The notes: generated by a model not told the origin, from the sequence alone. Numbered from the stretch's first letter, positions 7,830-15,210 are shown. The stretch: DNA of 15,965 nt from an uncultured Steroidobacter sp. (GCA_946478975.1 CAMLEO010000157.1:1-15965), one strand, 5' to 3'. Numbers and translations are program-made.

Positions 7830-8573
7830 CTACATGCCGAGGCCCGCGAGCAGGGAATCCACGTCGGACTGGCCGCTGACGGCCGGACCGTTGTCGATGC
7901 CTGGAATCGCAGGCCCGAAGCCGCGACTGACGCTTTCGGCCGGCTCGACCGGCACTGCGCCTGGAGCGGTGCGCGACAGGCGCACCAGGTTCACCAGCGC
8001 TGTTTCCAGCTCGGCGACCAGCTTCATCACGCCGCGGATGATCTGACCTGTGAGATCCTGGTAGCCCTGCGCCAGCAGCACTTCGGACAAGTTGCCGCGC
8101 ACCTTGTCCATGTCCCGGCGCGAGGCCTCCAGGAACACGTCGAGGCGCTCGATCATCAAACGAAACTCGGCCACTTCGATGTTTCGGGCGCGGAATTTCT
8201 TCCACATCTCGATGATCTCACCGGCCTCTTTGGCAGTGCGCGCCGCCAGCGGACCCGACTGGTCCACCAGGTCCATGGTCTTGTGCGCAGCTTCGTCGGT
8301 GAGCTTCAGCACGTGGTCGAGGCGTTGGCGTGCATCCGGCACTTCTTTCTCGGCCAGGTCCACCAGCCGTGAATCGACGCTGAAACGATCCAGCGCCGAC
8401 TGGAGATCACCGGTCAGCTTGCGCAGCTCGGTGAACAGGGTGCGTTCGCGCCGTTGCACGAGCGAGTCCAGTTGCGAAAGAAACAATTGCTCGTTGCCGG
8501 CGGCGAGCGCGCCGGACATCGTGGCAATGGTCGATCCGAACTCTGCGCGCAGCGCTTCGATTGCTGAAGTCAT
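7830..8573 (-). CDS. cheZ: CheY-P phosphatase CheZ
   Basis: Predicted cytoplasmic phosphatase that removes phosphate from CheY-P to end the chemotactic switching signal. The 247-residue protein is mostly helical and would form the long CheZ four-helix bundle. The catalytic motif is intact: AQGYQDLTGQII at residues 168-179, with Asp173 and the active-site Gln177 of DLTGQ (equivalent to E. coli Asp143/Gln147). A Pro/Gly-rich linker (about 200-235) leads to the C-terminal CheY-binding peptide DVDSLLAGLGM. It follows cheY by 33 nt, the usual pairing of the phosphatase with its substrate, and is followed by motC. The start at 8571-8573 has no strong ribosome-binding site, but the N-terminus fits the family and no better Met lies upstream. 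Confidence 0.94.
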   Translation of the reverse strand: MTSAIEALRAEFGSTIATMSGALAAGNEQLFLSQLDSLVQRRERTLFTELRKLTGDLQSALDRFSVDSRLVDLAEKEVPDARQRLDHVLKLTDEAAHKTMDLVDQSGPLAARTAKEAGEIIEMWKKFRARNIEVAEFRLMIERLDVFLEASRRDMDKVRGNLSEVLLAQGYQDLTGQIIRGVMKLVAELETALVNLVRLSRTAPGAVPVEPAESVSRGFGPAIPGIDNGPAVSGQSDVDSLLAGLGM

Positions 8574-8606
8574 ATGTGGTCAGCTCAAGTAGGACACCGG
8601 CGGCGG

Positions 8607-8999
8607 TCAAGCCGCGTTGGCGCGCTGCTCTAAGATCTTGTCGATCTTTTCCTTGAGCGTGACGGCGGTGAAAGGTTTGATGACGTAGCCGTTCACTCCG
8701 GCCTGCGCCGCTTCGATGATCTGCTCGCGCTTTGCTTCGGCGGTGAGCATCAGCACCGGCAGCTTCGCCAGCTTGGGATCGGAGCGCACGGCCTTCAGCA
8801 GGTCGAGGCCCGGCATGCCCGGCATGTTCCAGTCGGTCACCAGGAAATCGATGCCGCCGGCCTGCAGGATCGGCAGCGCGGTCTGGCCGTCGTCGGCCTC
8901 CGTGACGTTCGCGTAGCCCAAATCGTTCAACAGGTTCTTGATGATTCGACGCATGGTCGAGAAATCGTCGACCACCAAGAACTTCATATCTTTGCTCAC
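8607..8999 (-). CDS. cheY: Chemotaxis response regulator CheY
   Basis: Predicted single-domain receiver that, when phosphorylated by CheA, binds FliM and changes flagellar rotation. All 130 residues form one receiver domain: acidic pair Asp11-Asp12, phospho-acceptor Asp56 in [10 protein letters not shown], Thr86 (MLTAEA), aromatic switch Tyr105 and Lys108 (YVIKPF). It has no output domain. The start is GTG (8997-8999) rather than the in-frame ATG four codons later, because GAGGAG lies seven bases before the GTG and overlaps the fliA stop region; the resulting [12 protein letters not shown] matches the family N-terminus. It lies 12 nt after fliA and 33 nt before cheZ. The cognate kinase gene cheA is not in the window. 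Confidence 0.96.
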   Translation of the reverse strand: MSKDMKFLVVDDFSTMRRIIKNLLNDLGYANVTEADDGQTALPILQAGGIDFLVTDWNMPGMPGLDLLKAVRSDPKLAKLPVLMLTAEAKREQIIEAAQAGVNGYVIKPFTAVTLKEKIDKILEQRANAA

Positions 9000-9011
9000 A
9001 CTAGCTCTCCT

Positions 9012-9758
9012 CTAAATCCGATTCTCGATCCGGTCGCGCCAGTCGGCCAGTCGAGCCTTCAACCGCACCAGCGCCTGTCCATGCAACTGGCACACCCGCG
9101 ATTCCGTGACTTTCAACACCGCGCCGATCTCTTTCAGATTCAGCTCGTCGTCGTAGTACATCGACATCACCAGGCGTTCGCGCTCCGGCAGCTCCTTGAT
9201 CGCGTTCACGAGCGCCGCGCGAAAGCCTTCTTCGGTCGCATCGAGAAACGGATCCGCGCCCTCGTCTTCCACGCGACCCAGCAACGATTCCTCGTCGCCG
9301 TTCGAATCGTCCAGGCTCGCCACCCGGCAACTCGCTGCATCCTGCGCGATACGGTGATAGTCCTCGAGCGACACGCCCATGCGTTCGGCGATCTCGCTGT
9401 CGCGAGCCTCGCGGCCGAACTCGGCTTCCAGCTCGCGCACCGCCGCGGCTGCAGCCCGAGCCTTGCGATGAACCGAGCGCGGCGCCCAATCGAGCTTGCG
9501 AAGCGCATCGAGCATCGCGCCACGAATGCGGATGCCCGCATACGTTTCAAAACTCGCACCGCGATCCGCCGTGTAGTTGGATGCGGCTTCCAGCAGGCCG
9601 AGCATGCCGGCCTGGATCAAATCGGACACCTCGACCGACGCCGGCAGCCGCCCCGCCAGGTGATAAGCGATGCGCTTGACCAGCTCGGCGTGGCGAACGA
9701 CCAGTGCATCGGTGTTGTTGGACGCGGCGGCGCCCTTGTATGCGCGCAGCCCGCTCAT
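9012..9758 (-). CDS. fliA: RNA polymerase sigma factor for flagellar operon, sigma-28
   Basis: Predicted sigma factor directing late flagellar, motor and chemotaxis gene transcription, normally held by the anti-sigma factor FlgM until the hook is complete. Its 248 residues show region 2 (about 15-95: LVKRIAYHLAGRLP, VSDLIQAGMLGLLEAA, FETYAGIRIRGAMLDALR), region 3 (about 100-145) and region 4 with a helix-turn-helix (about 185-235: LPERERLVMSMYY, LNLKEIGAVLKVTESRVCQLHGQAL). The frame is open 30 codons further, but the start at 9756-9758 has a strong GGAGG seven bases upstream and gives the normal N-terminus. That ATG overlaps the flhG stop in an ATGA, indicating translational coupling. A GCCGATAA on the same strand inside flhG (9849-9856) could be part of an autoregulatory promoter. 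Confidence 0.96.
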   Translation of the reverse strand: MSGLRAYKGAAASNNTDALVVRHAELVKRIAYHLAGRLPASVEVSDLIQAGMLGLLEAASNYTADRGASFETYAGIRIRGAMLDALRKLDWAPRSVHRKARAAAAAVRELEAEFGREARDSEIAERMGVSLEDYHRIAQDAASCRVASLDDSNGDEESLLGRVEDEGADPFLDATEEGFRAALVNAIKELPERERLVMSMYYDDELNLKEIGAVLKVTESRVCQLHGQALVRLKARLADWRDRIENRI

Positions 9759-10627
9759 CGCACCACCTCCAGACGCACCTGGGGTTTGCGCACCAGCCGC
9801 TCCACGAAGAATTCGAGATTCCCGCGCGGACCCTCCGGTACAGGCCACTTATCGGCCTTGGCCGCCAATTTCTTGAATGCGCGAGACGCAGGACACGCGG
9901 GAAATGCGGCCACTACGGGACGCTGTTCACGAATCGCGCGGCGCATATAGGTGTCTTCAGGGATTTCCCCCATGTATTCCAGGGTGACATCCAGGAAGCG
10001 GGTCGTGACTCGCTGCAGCTTTTCGAACAGCGCCGTGCCCTCGCCCGGTGCACGCACCATGTTGGCCACGACATTGAACTTATTCACGCCGTGGTTGCGG
10101 CTCATGACTTTGGCGAGCGCATAGGCGTCGGTCATCGACGCCGGCTCGTCGCACACGACCAGCAGCGCATGCTGGGCGGCTTGCACGAACTGGACGACCG
10201 AGTGCGCGATGCCCGCCGACGTATCGACGATCAACGTATCGACGCGCGTGCTGATGGCGCTGAACGCCTGCACCAGGTTCAAGTGACCCGCGGCCGAAAG
10301 GTTCGCGAGCTCAGCGACACCCGACGCGCCCGGCACCACCTGGATGCCGTGCGGCGAGTCGAGAATGATTTCTTCCAACGTGCGCTCGCCGTTCAACACG
10401 TGCGCCATCGTGTAACGCGGCGACAAGCCGAGAAACACGTCGACGTTCGCGAGGCCCAGGTCGCCGTCGAGCAGCATCACGCGACGGCCATTGGCAGCCA
10501 GCGCGGTCGCGAGATTGACCGATACGCTGGTCTTGCCGACCCCGCCCTTGCCGCCGGTGACTGCAATCACCTGCACCGGCCCCGGATTGGCCGCGCGTTG
10601 CAGTCCGATCGATTGAATGGATTCCAT
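9755..10627 (-). CDS. flhG: Flagellar number regulator FlhG (FleN), MinD-like ATPase
   Basis: Predicted cytoplasmic/membrane-associated ATPase that limits flagellar number, acting with FlhF and (in Pseudomonas) by restraining the regulator FleQ. The 290 residues include the deviant Walker A motif GGKGGVGKT at 25-33, Walker A' (LLDGDLGLANVDVFLG, with Gly where I recall Ala in FleN), VDTSAGI in the Walker B position, CDEPASMTDAYAL, and the FleN-specific C-terminus GNLEFFVERLV. A short N-terminal segment (IQSIGLQR) precedes the ATPase domain, without a clear DQAxxLR-type FlhF-activating motif. It starts 45 nt after flhF, with no good ribosome-binding site visible, and its TGA overlaps the fliA start. 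Confidence 0.95.
   Translation of the reverse strand: MESIQSIGLQRAANPGPVQVIAVTGGKGGVGKTSVSVNLATALAANGRRVMLLDGDLGLANVDVFLGLSPRYTMAHVLNGERTLEEIILDSPHGIQVVPGASGVAELANLSAAGHLNLVQAFSAISTRVDTLIVDTSAGIAHSVVQFVQAAQHALLVVCDEPASMTDAYALAKVMSRNHGVNKFNVVANMVRAPGEGTALFEKLQRVTTRFLDVTLEYMGEIPEDTYMRRAIREQRPVVAAFPACPASRAFKKLAAKADKWPVPEGPRGNLEFFVERLVRKPQVRLEVVR
9849..9875 (-). promoter_or_regulatory. Possible internal sigma-28 promoter ahead of fliA
   Basis: Within flhG, on the coding strand, GCCGATAA at 9849-9856 is an exact match to the sigma-28 -10 consensus. The -35 side is weak: a TCAAGAAA-like stretch just upstream matches TAAAGTTT at about half the positions and is spaced one base too far. The position, about 90 nt before the fliA start, would allow FliA to boost fliA-cheYZ-motCD. 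These bases also encode a conserved Lys-x-Asp-Lys-Trp segment, so chance is a real alternative. Confidence 0.3.
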
Positions 10628-10672
10628 GATGGATGAGATGTGACTTCTTACTTGGTGACTGATGAGCGACGT

Positions 10673-11926
10673 TCAGGCGATGGCGTGCGCCACCGTGCCG
10701 AAACGACGACGTAACAAATCCTCATCCGCTGAGGCGCCCGATTTACGAGACAGGTCGACGGCGCGAGCAATCAGCTGATGGGCGCGCGCCGGCGCCAGGT
10801 CCTCGGGCACTCGCTGACCTTCGCTGACGTAAGTCACCGGCAGTTGCGAGCGAATCAAAGTGGAGATGGCGCCGCCCAGGCTGGTGGCTTCGTCCAGCTT
10901 GGTCAGCACACACGTGGTCGGCTGCGCCGGTGCGAAGCGTGTCACCGCTTCTTCGATCGCGCCTGCTTGGGCAGCGGCCGACAGCACCAGCGTTGTTTCC
11001 ATCCGCTTGCTGGCGGATGCGAGCGTCGCGAGCTCCTCTTCCAGACGCGGATCGCGCGGGCTCAGGCCGGCGGTGTCGATCAGGATCAAACGTTTGTCCT
11101 GCAGCTGTTCGAGCGCGCCCGCCACTTCGCCGGCGCCGTCGATCGCGTACGCCGGGACGCCCAGCAGGCGGCCGAGCGTGTGGATTTGTTCCTGTGCGCC
11201 GATGCGCACGGAGTCGGTCGAGACCAGCGCGATGTCACGCGGACCATGACGAAGCACCCAGCGAGCTGCGAGCTTCGCGATCAATGTCGTCTTGCCGACG
11301 CCGGTCGCGCCGACCAAAGAAACAACGCCCCCGCCGTCCATCCAACGCTCGCCGGTCGCTTCGATTCGCCGCGCCAGCAGGGCGAGCGCGAGCCGATGCG
11401 CTTCGGCCAGCTCCAGCCTGGTCGGCAGCTGAGTGACGATTTCCGTCGCGAGCTCCTGCGCGAGACCGAGCTGAGTCAGTTGCTTCAACAATTCAGTTTG
11501 AATCGGCGAGCGACGCGCGAGGTCGTTCCAAGCGAGCGTCGCCAGCTGATTTTCCAGCATGCGGCGCAGGGAGCGCAGCTCTTCGTTCACATCGCTGTTC
11601 GCATCGGCCAGGCCGAAGTTCGCGAGATCGTTCGTCTCCCGGGCCTGCTCGGCAAAGCCAGACAGCTGGCTGCCGCCGCTGTAAGAAACATTGCGACTCG
11701 CGGGCTGCGCACGCTCTTCGGCCGCCGCGTAGCGGCTGGCCGGCGCGACGCCCTGGGCGAGCTGCTCGGTCATCGCCTCTTCACCGTCGTAGTCGATGGC
11801 CGCAACGACCTCGACTCCGCCGGCGATGCGGCGGCTCGACAGGATCACCGCATCCGGTCCCTGCGCATCCTTTACCTGGCGCAGCGCGGTCCGCATGTCG
11901 GGGGCTTTGTAATGTTTGATCTTCAT
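10673..11926 (-). CDS. flhF: Flagellar biosynthesis SRP-type GTPase FlhF
   Basis: Predicted SRP-family GTPase that marks the flagellar assembly site, usually a cell pole, and is regulated by FlhG. The 417 residues begin with the family-specific MKIKHYKAPDMRTALRQVKD, pass through a low-complexity linker (about 55-115), a helical N domain (about 115-195) and the GTPase G domain (about 200-390). G motifs are intact: GATGVGKT at 206-213, STDSVRIGAQEQ near 236-247, DTAGL at 284-288 and TKLDE at 342-346. It starts 15 nt after the flhA stop and is followed by flhG. FlhF with FlhG suggests one or a few polar flagella, a family-based inference. Confidence 0.95.
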   Translation of the reverse strand: MKIKHYKAPDMRTALRQVKDAQGPDAVILSSRRIAGGVEVVAAIDYDGEEAMTEQLAQGVAPASRYAAAEERAQPASRNVSYSGGSQLSGFAEQARETNDLANFGLADANSDVNEELRSLRRMLENQLATLAWNDLARRSPIQTELLKQLTQLGLAQELATEIVTQLPTRLELAEAHRLALALLARRIEATGERWMDGGGVVSLVGATGVGKTTLIAKLAARWVLRHGPRDIALVSTDSVRIGAQEQIHTLGRLLGVPAYAIDGAGEVAGALEQLQDKRLILIDTAGLSPRDPRLEEELATLASASKRMETTLVLSAAAQAGAIEEAVTRFAPAQPTTCVLTKLDEATSLGGAISTLIRSQLPVTYVSEGQRVPEDLAPARAHQLIARAVDLSRKSGASADEDLLRRRFGTVAHAIA

Positions 11927-11941
11927 ATCGGATGACTACTC

Positions 11942-14047
11942 TCAACGACCCACCGCGGTGACCAAGCGCACCTTGCGGTTGTCGGGAATTTCGTTCCAGG
12001 CGAGCACATGCATGTTCGGCACGATCGCCCGCATGAATCTCGCCAATGTCTGGCGCAGCTGCGGCGGCACCAGCAGCACTGCCGGCTCGCCGGTCAGCTC
12101 CTGGCGCTGGGCGGCTTCAGCAAGACGACGTTGCATACGTTCCGCCAAACCAGGCTCCAGCCCCGGCGTCGCCGCGTTGTTTCCTGCAAGCGAGCTGCTC
12201 AACAACTGTTCGAGCTCCGGCTCCAGCGTGATGACCGGCAGCTCGGTCGCCATGCCCGCGATGTCCTGCACGATCTGACGACCGAGCGCGACACGCACAT
12301 GCGACTGCAACTGCAACGGATCCTGCGTACGCGCCGCATGCTCGGCGAGCGTCTCGACGATCGTGCGCATGTTTCGAATCGGCACGCGCTCGGCCAACAA
12401 ACCTTGCAACGTACGAACCACGGTGCCGAGCGGCAGCAAACGCGGCGTGAGATCCTCGACCAGCTTCGGAGCAGCCTTCGCCAGCGTGTTGAGCAGGTTC
12501 TGCACTTCCTCGTGGCCCAGCAACTCATGAGCATGCGTTTGAATCACGTTGCTCAAGTGCGTAGCGATGACGGTGCTCGCATCGACGACGGTGTAACCGA
12601 GCGTCTGCGCGTGATCGCGCATCGAAGGCTCGATCCACACCGCTTCCATGCCGAACGCCGGATCGCGCGTCTCGATGCCGGTGAGGCGACCGAACACCTT
12701 GCCCGGGTTGATCGCGAGCTCACGCTCCGGATAGATCACGCCGTCGCCCACCGGCACGCCGGCGAGATTGATGCGATAGGAATTCGGCGCGAGATCCAGG
12801 TTGTCGCGAATGTGGACGGTCTGCACCAGGAAGCCGAGATCCTGAGTGAGCTTGCGACGCACGCCGCGAATGCGCGCGAGCAGATCGCCGCCCTGTGCTT
12901 TATCGACCAGCGGCACGAGGCGATAACCCACTTCCAGGCCGATGATGTCGACAGGCTGCACGTCATCCCACGTCAGCTCGCGAGATTCAGACGGCGGCGG
13001 CGCGGCCGCAGCGGCGGCAGCAGCTTGAGTGGCAGCGACTTCTTCAGCGGACGGCTGCTGCTGCGAACGTTTGTGAAGCATCCACGCACCGCCGCCGCAG
13101 AGCGCCGCCATCATCAGGAACGGCAGGTTCGGCATGCCCGGGATCAAACCCATCACGCCGAGCAGGCTCGCCGCAATCGCCAGTGCACGCGGCTGACCAA
13201 ACAACTGTCTCGACAACTCGCCGCCCATGTCCTGAGCAGAAGAAACACGAGTCACGATGATGGCAACGGCGGTCGACAATAGCAGGGCCGGAATCTGCGC
13301 GACCAGGCCGTCGCCGATCGCGAGCAATGTATATGTACGAGCAGCGTCGCCGAACGACATGCCGTGCGCCATCATGCCGATGCCCAGGCCGCCGAGCATG
13401 TTGATCACCAGGATCAGGATGCCGGCAGTCGCGTCACCACGAACGAATTTGCTGGCACCGTCCATCGAGCCGTAGAAGTCGGCTTCCTGGCGCACTTCGG
13501 CGCGACGCGTGCGGGCGTCTTCCTGCGTGATCAGGCCGGCGTTGAGATCGGCATCGATGGCCATCTGCTTGCCGGGCATCGCGTCCAAGGTGAAACGCGC
13601 CGTCACTTCGGAGATGCGGCCCGCGCCCTTGGTCACGACGATGAAGTTGATGATGGTGAGAATTGCGAACACGATCACACCGACGGCGTAGTTGCCGCCG
13701 ATCACGAATTCGCCGAACGAGGCGATCACCTTGCCGGCTGCGTGGCCGCCGGTGTGGCCGTTCAACAGCACCACGCGCGTCGAGGCGACGTTCAATGCCA
13801 GGCGCAGCAACGTCGCCAGCAACAGCACCGTCGGAAAAATGGCGAACTCGAGCGGCCGGGCGACGTAGAACACCACCATCACCACGATCAGCGACAGCGC
13901 GATGTTGAACGTAAACAGCACGTCCAGCGCCATCGGCGGCAGCGGCAGAATCACCATCGCCAGCGCCGCCAGCACGCCGACCGGCACGCCCACGCCTGAG
14001 CGAAGCAGCGCTTTCAGATCCAGCTTGTTGGGGGCGGTTGCAGCCAT
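11942..14047 (-). CDS. flhA: Flagellar type III export gate protein FlhA
   Basis: Predicted core of the flagellar export gate: the membrane half conducts protons and the cytoplasmic ring docks export substrates and chaperones. The 701 residues match the family. An N-terminal membrane half (about 20-325) has several hydrophobic helices and the FHIPEP-family region (about 141-205: GAGRISEVTARFTLDAMPGK, AIDADLNAGLI, READFYGSMDGASKFVRGDA pattern). An Ala/Pro-rich linker (about 329-360, with a run of eight Ala) leads to the cytoplasmic domain ending NRKVRLVTAVG. It is the first gene of the operon. A sigma-54-type promoter at 14114-14129 would give a leader of about 56 nt. The ribosome-binding site is weak and a small hairpin (GAAAC-CGTT-GTTTC, 14064-14077) lies just before the start. 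flhB, a common neighbour, is not adjacent. Confidence 0.97.
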   Translation of the reverse strand: MAATAPNKLDLKALLRSGVGVPVGVLAALAMVILPLPPMALDVLFTFNIALSLIVVMVVFYVARPLEFAIFPTVLLLATLLRLALNVASTRVVLLNGHTGGHAAGKVIASFGEFVIGGNYAVGVIVFAILTIINFIVVTKGAGRISEVTARFTLDAMPGKQMAIDADLNAGLITQEDARTRRAEVRQEADFYGSMDGASKFVRGDATAGILILVINMLGGLGIGMMAHGMSFGDAARTYTLLAIGDGLVAQIPALLLSTAVAIIVTRVSSAQDMGGELSRQLFGQPRALAIAASLLGVMGLIPGMPNLPFLMMAALCGGGAWMLHKRSQQQPSAEEVAATQAAAAAAAAPPPSESRELTWDDVQPVDIIGLEVGYRLVPLVDKAQGGDLLARIRGVRRKLTQDLGFLVQTVHIRDNLDLAPNSYRINLAGVPVGDGVIYPERELAINPGKVFGRLTGIETRDPAFGMEAVWIEPSMRDHAQTLGYTVVDASTVIATHLSNVIQTHAHELLGHEEVQNLLNTLAKAAPKLVEDLTPRLLPLGTVVRTLQGLLAERVPIRNMRTIVETLAEHAARTQDPLQLQSHVRVALGRQIVQDIAGMATELPVITLEPELEQLLSSSLAGNNAATPGLEPGLAERMQRRLAEAAQRQELTGEPAVLLVPPQLRQTLARFMRAIVPNMHVLAWNEIPDNRKVRLVTAVGR

Positions 14048-14113
14048 TCGGTCCGTTCGTCAAGAAACCGTTGTTTCAGTTACGCGTCGGTATTCCGGCG
14101 CACGCCTATAAGG

Positions 14114-14129
14114 TGCAACTCCCCTGCCA
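14114..14129 (-). promoter_or_regulatory. Sigma-54 (RpoN) -24/-12 promoter for the flhA operon
   Basis: On the minus strand the bases read TGGCAGGGGAGTTGCA. GG of the -24 element and GC of the -12 element are separated by exactly 10 bp, and the rest matches the TGGCAC-N5-TTGCA consensus except for one base. Transcription would start near 14103, about 56 nt before the flhA ATG. In Pseudomonas this class of flagellar operon is driven by RpoN with FleQ, which supports the call; the enhancer-binding protein gene is not in the window. Confidence 0.75.
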
Positions 14130-14177
14130 CGGGCCGAGCCGCGGGGCGGGCGTTCTTCACAGTTTGGAAAGCTGCAG

Positions 14178-14194
14178 CTAAGGCTGCGCCTTAG
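14178..14194. repeat. Inverted repeat, 7-bp stem with 3-base loop
   Basis: CTAAGGC, loop TGC, then GCCTTAG form a perfect short stem between the GNAT gene and the flhA promoter. On the minus strand it is followed only by a weak CTTT, so it may be a poor terminator for the upstream GNAT transcript or a protein-binding dyad about 80 bp upstream of the predicted flhA start point. Confidence 0.4.
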
Positions 14195-14228
14195 TGCGCC
14201 GATAGCGCGGCCGCGGGCGAGAAAGGAA

Positions 14229-14244
14229 TGTGACGTGAGTCACG
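14229..14244. promoter_or_regulatory. CRP/Vfr/Clp-like binding site
   Basis: TGTGACGTGAGTCACG fits TGTGA-N6-TCAC(A) at nine of ten half-site positions and is flanked by AA on the left, as in the CRP consensus. Its centre lies about 133 bp upstream of the predicted sigma-54 start point of flhA. CRP-family proteins (Vfr in Pseudomonas, Clp in Xanthomonas) are known to influence flagellar genes, so a link to motility control is plausible but untested. Confidence 0.5.
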
Positions 14245-14302
14245 ACCGGCTCGGGGGCCGGATTGCTTGCCGCAAGGAGCGGGCGATGGTGCTGACGAAA
14301 TA

Positions 14303-14791
14303 TTACGGTTCCAACCACTTATACATAACCAGCGCGTCCACATATCCGAGCGTGCGGTGACGGAACGCTTTGGGCAGGCGGCCGACGGTTGCGAAGCCGA
14401 GCCGGGTCCACAGTTTCACCGCCGTCTCGTTGGTGGAGACGACGATGTTGAACTGCATCGCTTTGTATCCCAGTTGTCGTGCAATCTCCTGCGAGTGCTC
14501 GCACATTGCCGTGGCCAGACCGCGCCCGCGCGCCGCTGAAGAAACAATGTAGCCGCAATTGCAAACGTGGTCGCCAGGCCCGGCCTGATTCGTTTTCAAG
14601 AAGTAGGCGCCTAGAATCCGCCCCTCGGCTTCGCAGACATGACTCTGGCGCGGGTTCTTGAACCAGACATCAAACGCCTGCTCACGCGAGATGTCCGCCG
14701 GAAACGCATACGTCTCTCCCGCGACCACGATCTCGTGAAAGATCGGCCAGATCTGCTCGAAGTCCGCCGGCGTCGCGAGACGAATGTTCAT
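14303..14791 (-). CDS. GNAT-family N-acetyltransferase
   Basis: Predicted cytoplasmic acetyl-CoA-dependent N-acetyltransferase of 162 residues with one GNAT domain. It opens MNIRLATPADFEQIWPIF. The acetyl-CoA loop lies in VSSAARGRGLATAMCEHS (about residues 89-106, R-G-x-G/A pattern), followed by the motif B segment NETAVKLWTRLGFATVGRLP. The pattern is reminiscent of phosphinothricin-acetyltransferase-like GNATs, but the substrate is unknown. The frame stays open far upstream, but that part is the VOC gene read in another frame; the ATG at 14789-14791 overlaps the VOC stop in ATGA, which fixes the start and implies translational coupling. It is followed by the flhA regulatory region. Confidence 0.9.
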   Translation of the reverse strand: MNIRLATPADFEQIWPIFHEIVVAGETYAFPADISREQAFDVWFKNPRQSHVCEAEGRILGAYFLKTNQAGPGDHVCNCGYIVSSAARGRGLATAMCEHSQEIARQLGYKAMQFNIVVSTNETAVKLWTRLGFATVGRLPKAFRHRTLGYVDALVMYKWLEP

Positions 14792-15195
14792 GAGTTTTCC
14801 TTCAGCACTCCGCCCCACTGCGCCGGATCGACATCTGCGATCGTTTGCGAAAACGTCCAGGCGTATCCGGCCAGATCCTGCGCGGAATACTGTCGCTCGC
14901 CGTACGGATAATCTTCTGGCTCGCTGAGGATCGTCGCACCCTGCGCCTGCGCCTGCGCGAAATGCGCTTGCGCATCTTCCACTCGAACCATGATGGACTG
15001 ACTGCCTTTGGTCGCGACGCCGCCGGCGACGACCACCGCGCCGGAGCCGGCGAGCAATTGCACCCGGTGCGTTCCAATGATCAACCGCTCCCTGAAGCCA
15101 AACGCCGCGCACAGCCAGCGCGCCGCTGCAGGCACGTCGGGATATGAAAGCACCGGAATGACGCCGCAGTCCGGCATCGAGCGATTGTTGCGCAT
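14788..15195 (-). CDS. VOC-superfamily (glyoxalase/bleomycin-resistance-like) protein
   Basis: Small 135-residue protein with the beta-alpha-beta-beta-beta modules of the vicinal-oxygen-chelate fold: VIPVLSYPDVPAAARWLCAAFGFRE in the first half, then VRVEDAQAHFAQAQAQGATIL, EDYPYGERQYSAQDLAGYAWTFSQ in the second. The last segment resembles the usual D-P-x-G-x-x-W-x-F strand. Such proteins include lyases, dioxygenases and drug-binding proteins; nothing visible decides between them. The start at 15195 has AGGAA six bases upstream; MPDCG six codons later is the alternative. Its TGA overlaps the start of the GNAT gene, and it begins 15 nt after the SDR remnant, so the two may share a transcript from further upstream. 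Confidence 0.87.
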   Translation of the reverse strand: MRNNRSMPDCGVIPVLSYPDVPAAARWLCAAFGFRERLIIGTHRVQLLAGSGAVVVAGGVATKGSQSIMVRVEDAQAHFAQAQAQGATILSEPEDYPYGERQYSAQDLAGYAWTFSQTIADVDPAQWGGVLKENS

Positions 15196-15210
15196 TAGCG
15201 TTCCTCGTCC

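Larger units (their letters stand above)
14048..14302. promoter_or_regulatory. Regulatory intergenic region upstream of flhA
   Basis: This 255-bp gap separates the GNAT gene stop from flhA, both on the minus strand. Reading toward flhA it contains CTTGC-C-GCAAG near 14266-14276, a GC hairpin CCGGC-N6-GCCGG near 14246-14261, a CRP-like TGTGA-N6-TCAC dyad (14229-14244), a CTAAGGC-TGC-GCCTTAG hairpin (14178-14194), a sigma-54 element (14114-14129), and a small leader hairpin (14064-14077). The first two hairpins could stop GNAT transcription but lack T-runs. I see no gene here. Confidence 0.6.

Noticed and set aside
7059..8372. Long open frame (437 codons) on the + strand opposite motC and cheZ
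   Set aside because: It mirrors the codon pattern of the two well-supported minus-strand genes; His/Arg/Gln-rich translation with no recognisable domain is typical of antisense frames in GC-rich DNA.
9759..9848. Upstream extension of fliA by 30 codons
   Set aside because: The extension lies wholly within the flhG 3' end, has no family similarity, and the internal ATG has a strong GGAGG and the ATGA overlap.
9704..10636. Open frame of 310 codons on the + strand opposite flhG
   Set aside because: Antisense shadow of flhG, with no domain-like pattern and no ribosome-binding site.
12990..13065. Trinucleotide-rich stretch encoding an Ala run in flhA
   Set aside because: Low-complexity linker between the membrane and cytoplasmic halves of FlhA, which varies in the family; not a separate repeat element.
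12008..13282. Open frame of 424 codons on the + strand opposite flhA
   Set aside because: Antisense shadow of flhA; extremely Arg/His/Gln-rich, with no plausible start signal.
14179..14205. Sigma-28-like promoter on the + strand (TAAGGCTG-N11-GCCGATAG)
   Set aside because: Spacing fits the consensus, but it points away from flhA into the antisense of the GNAT gene and no + strand gene follows; the -35 part also overlaps the inverted repeat. Most likely chance.
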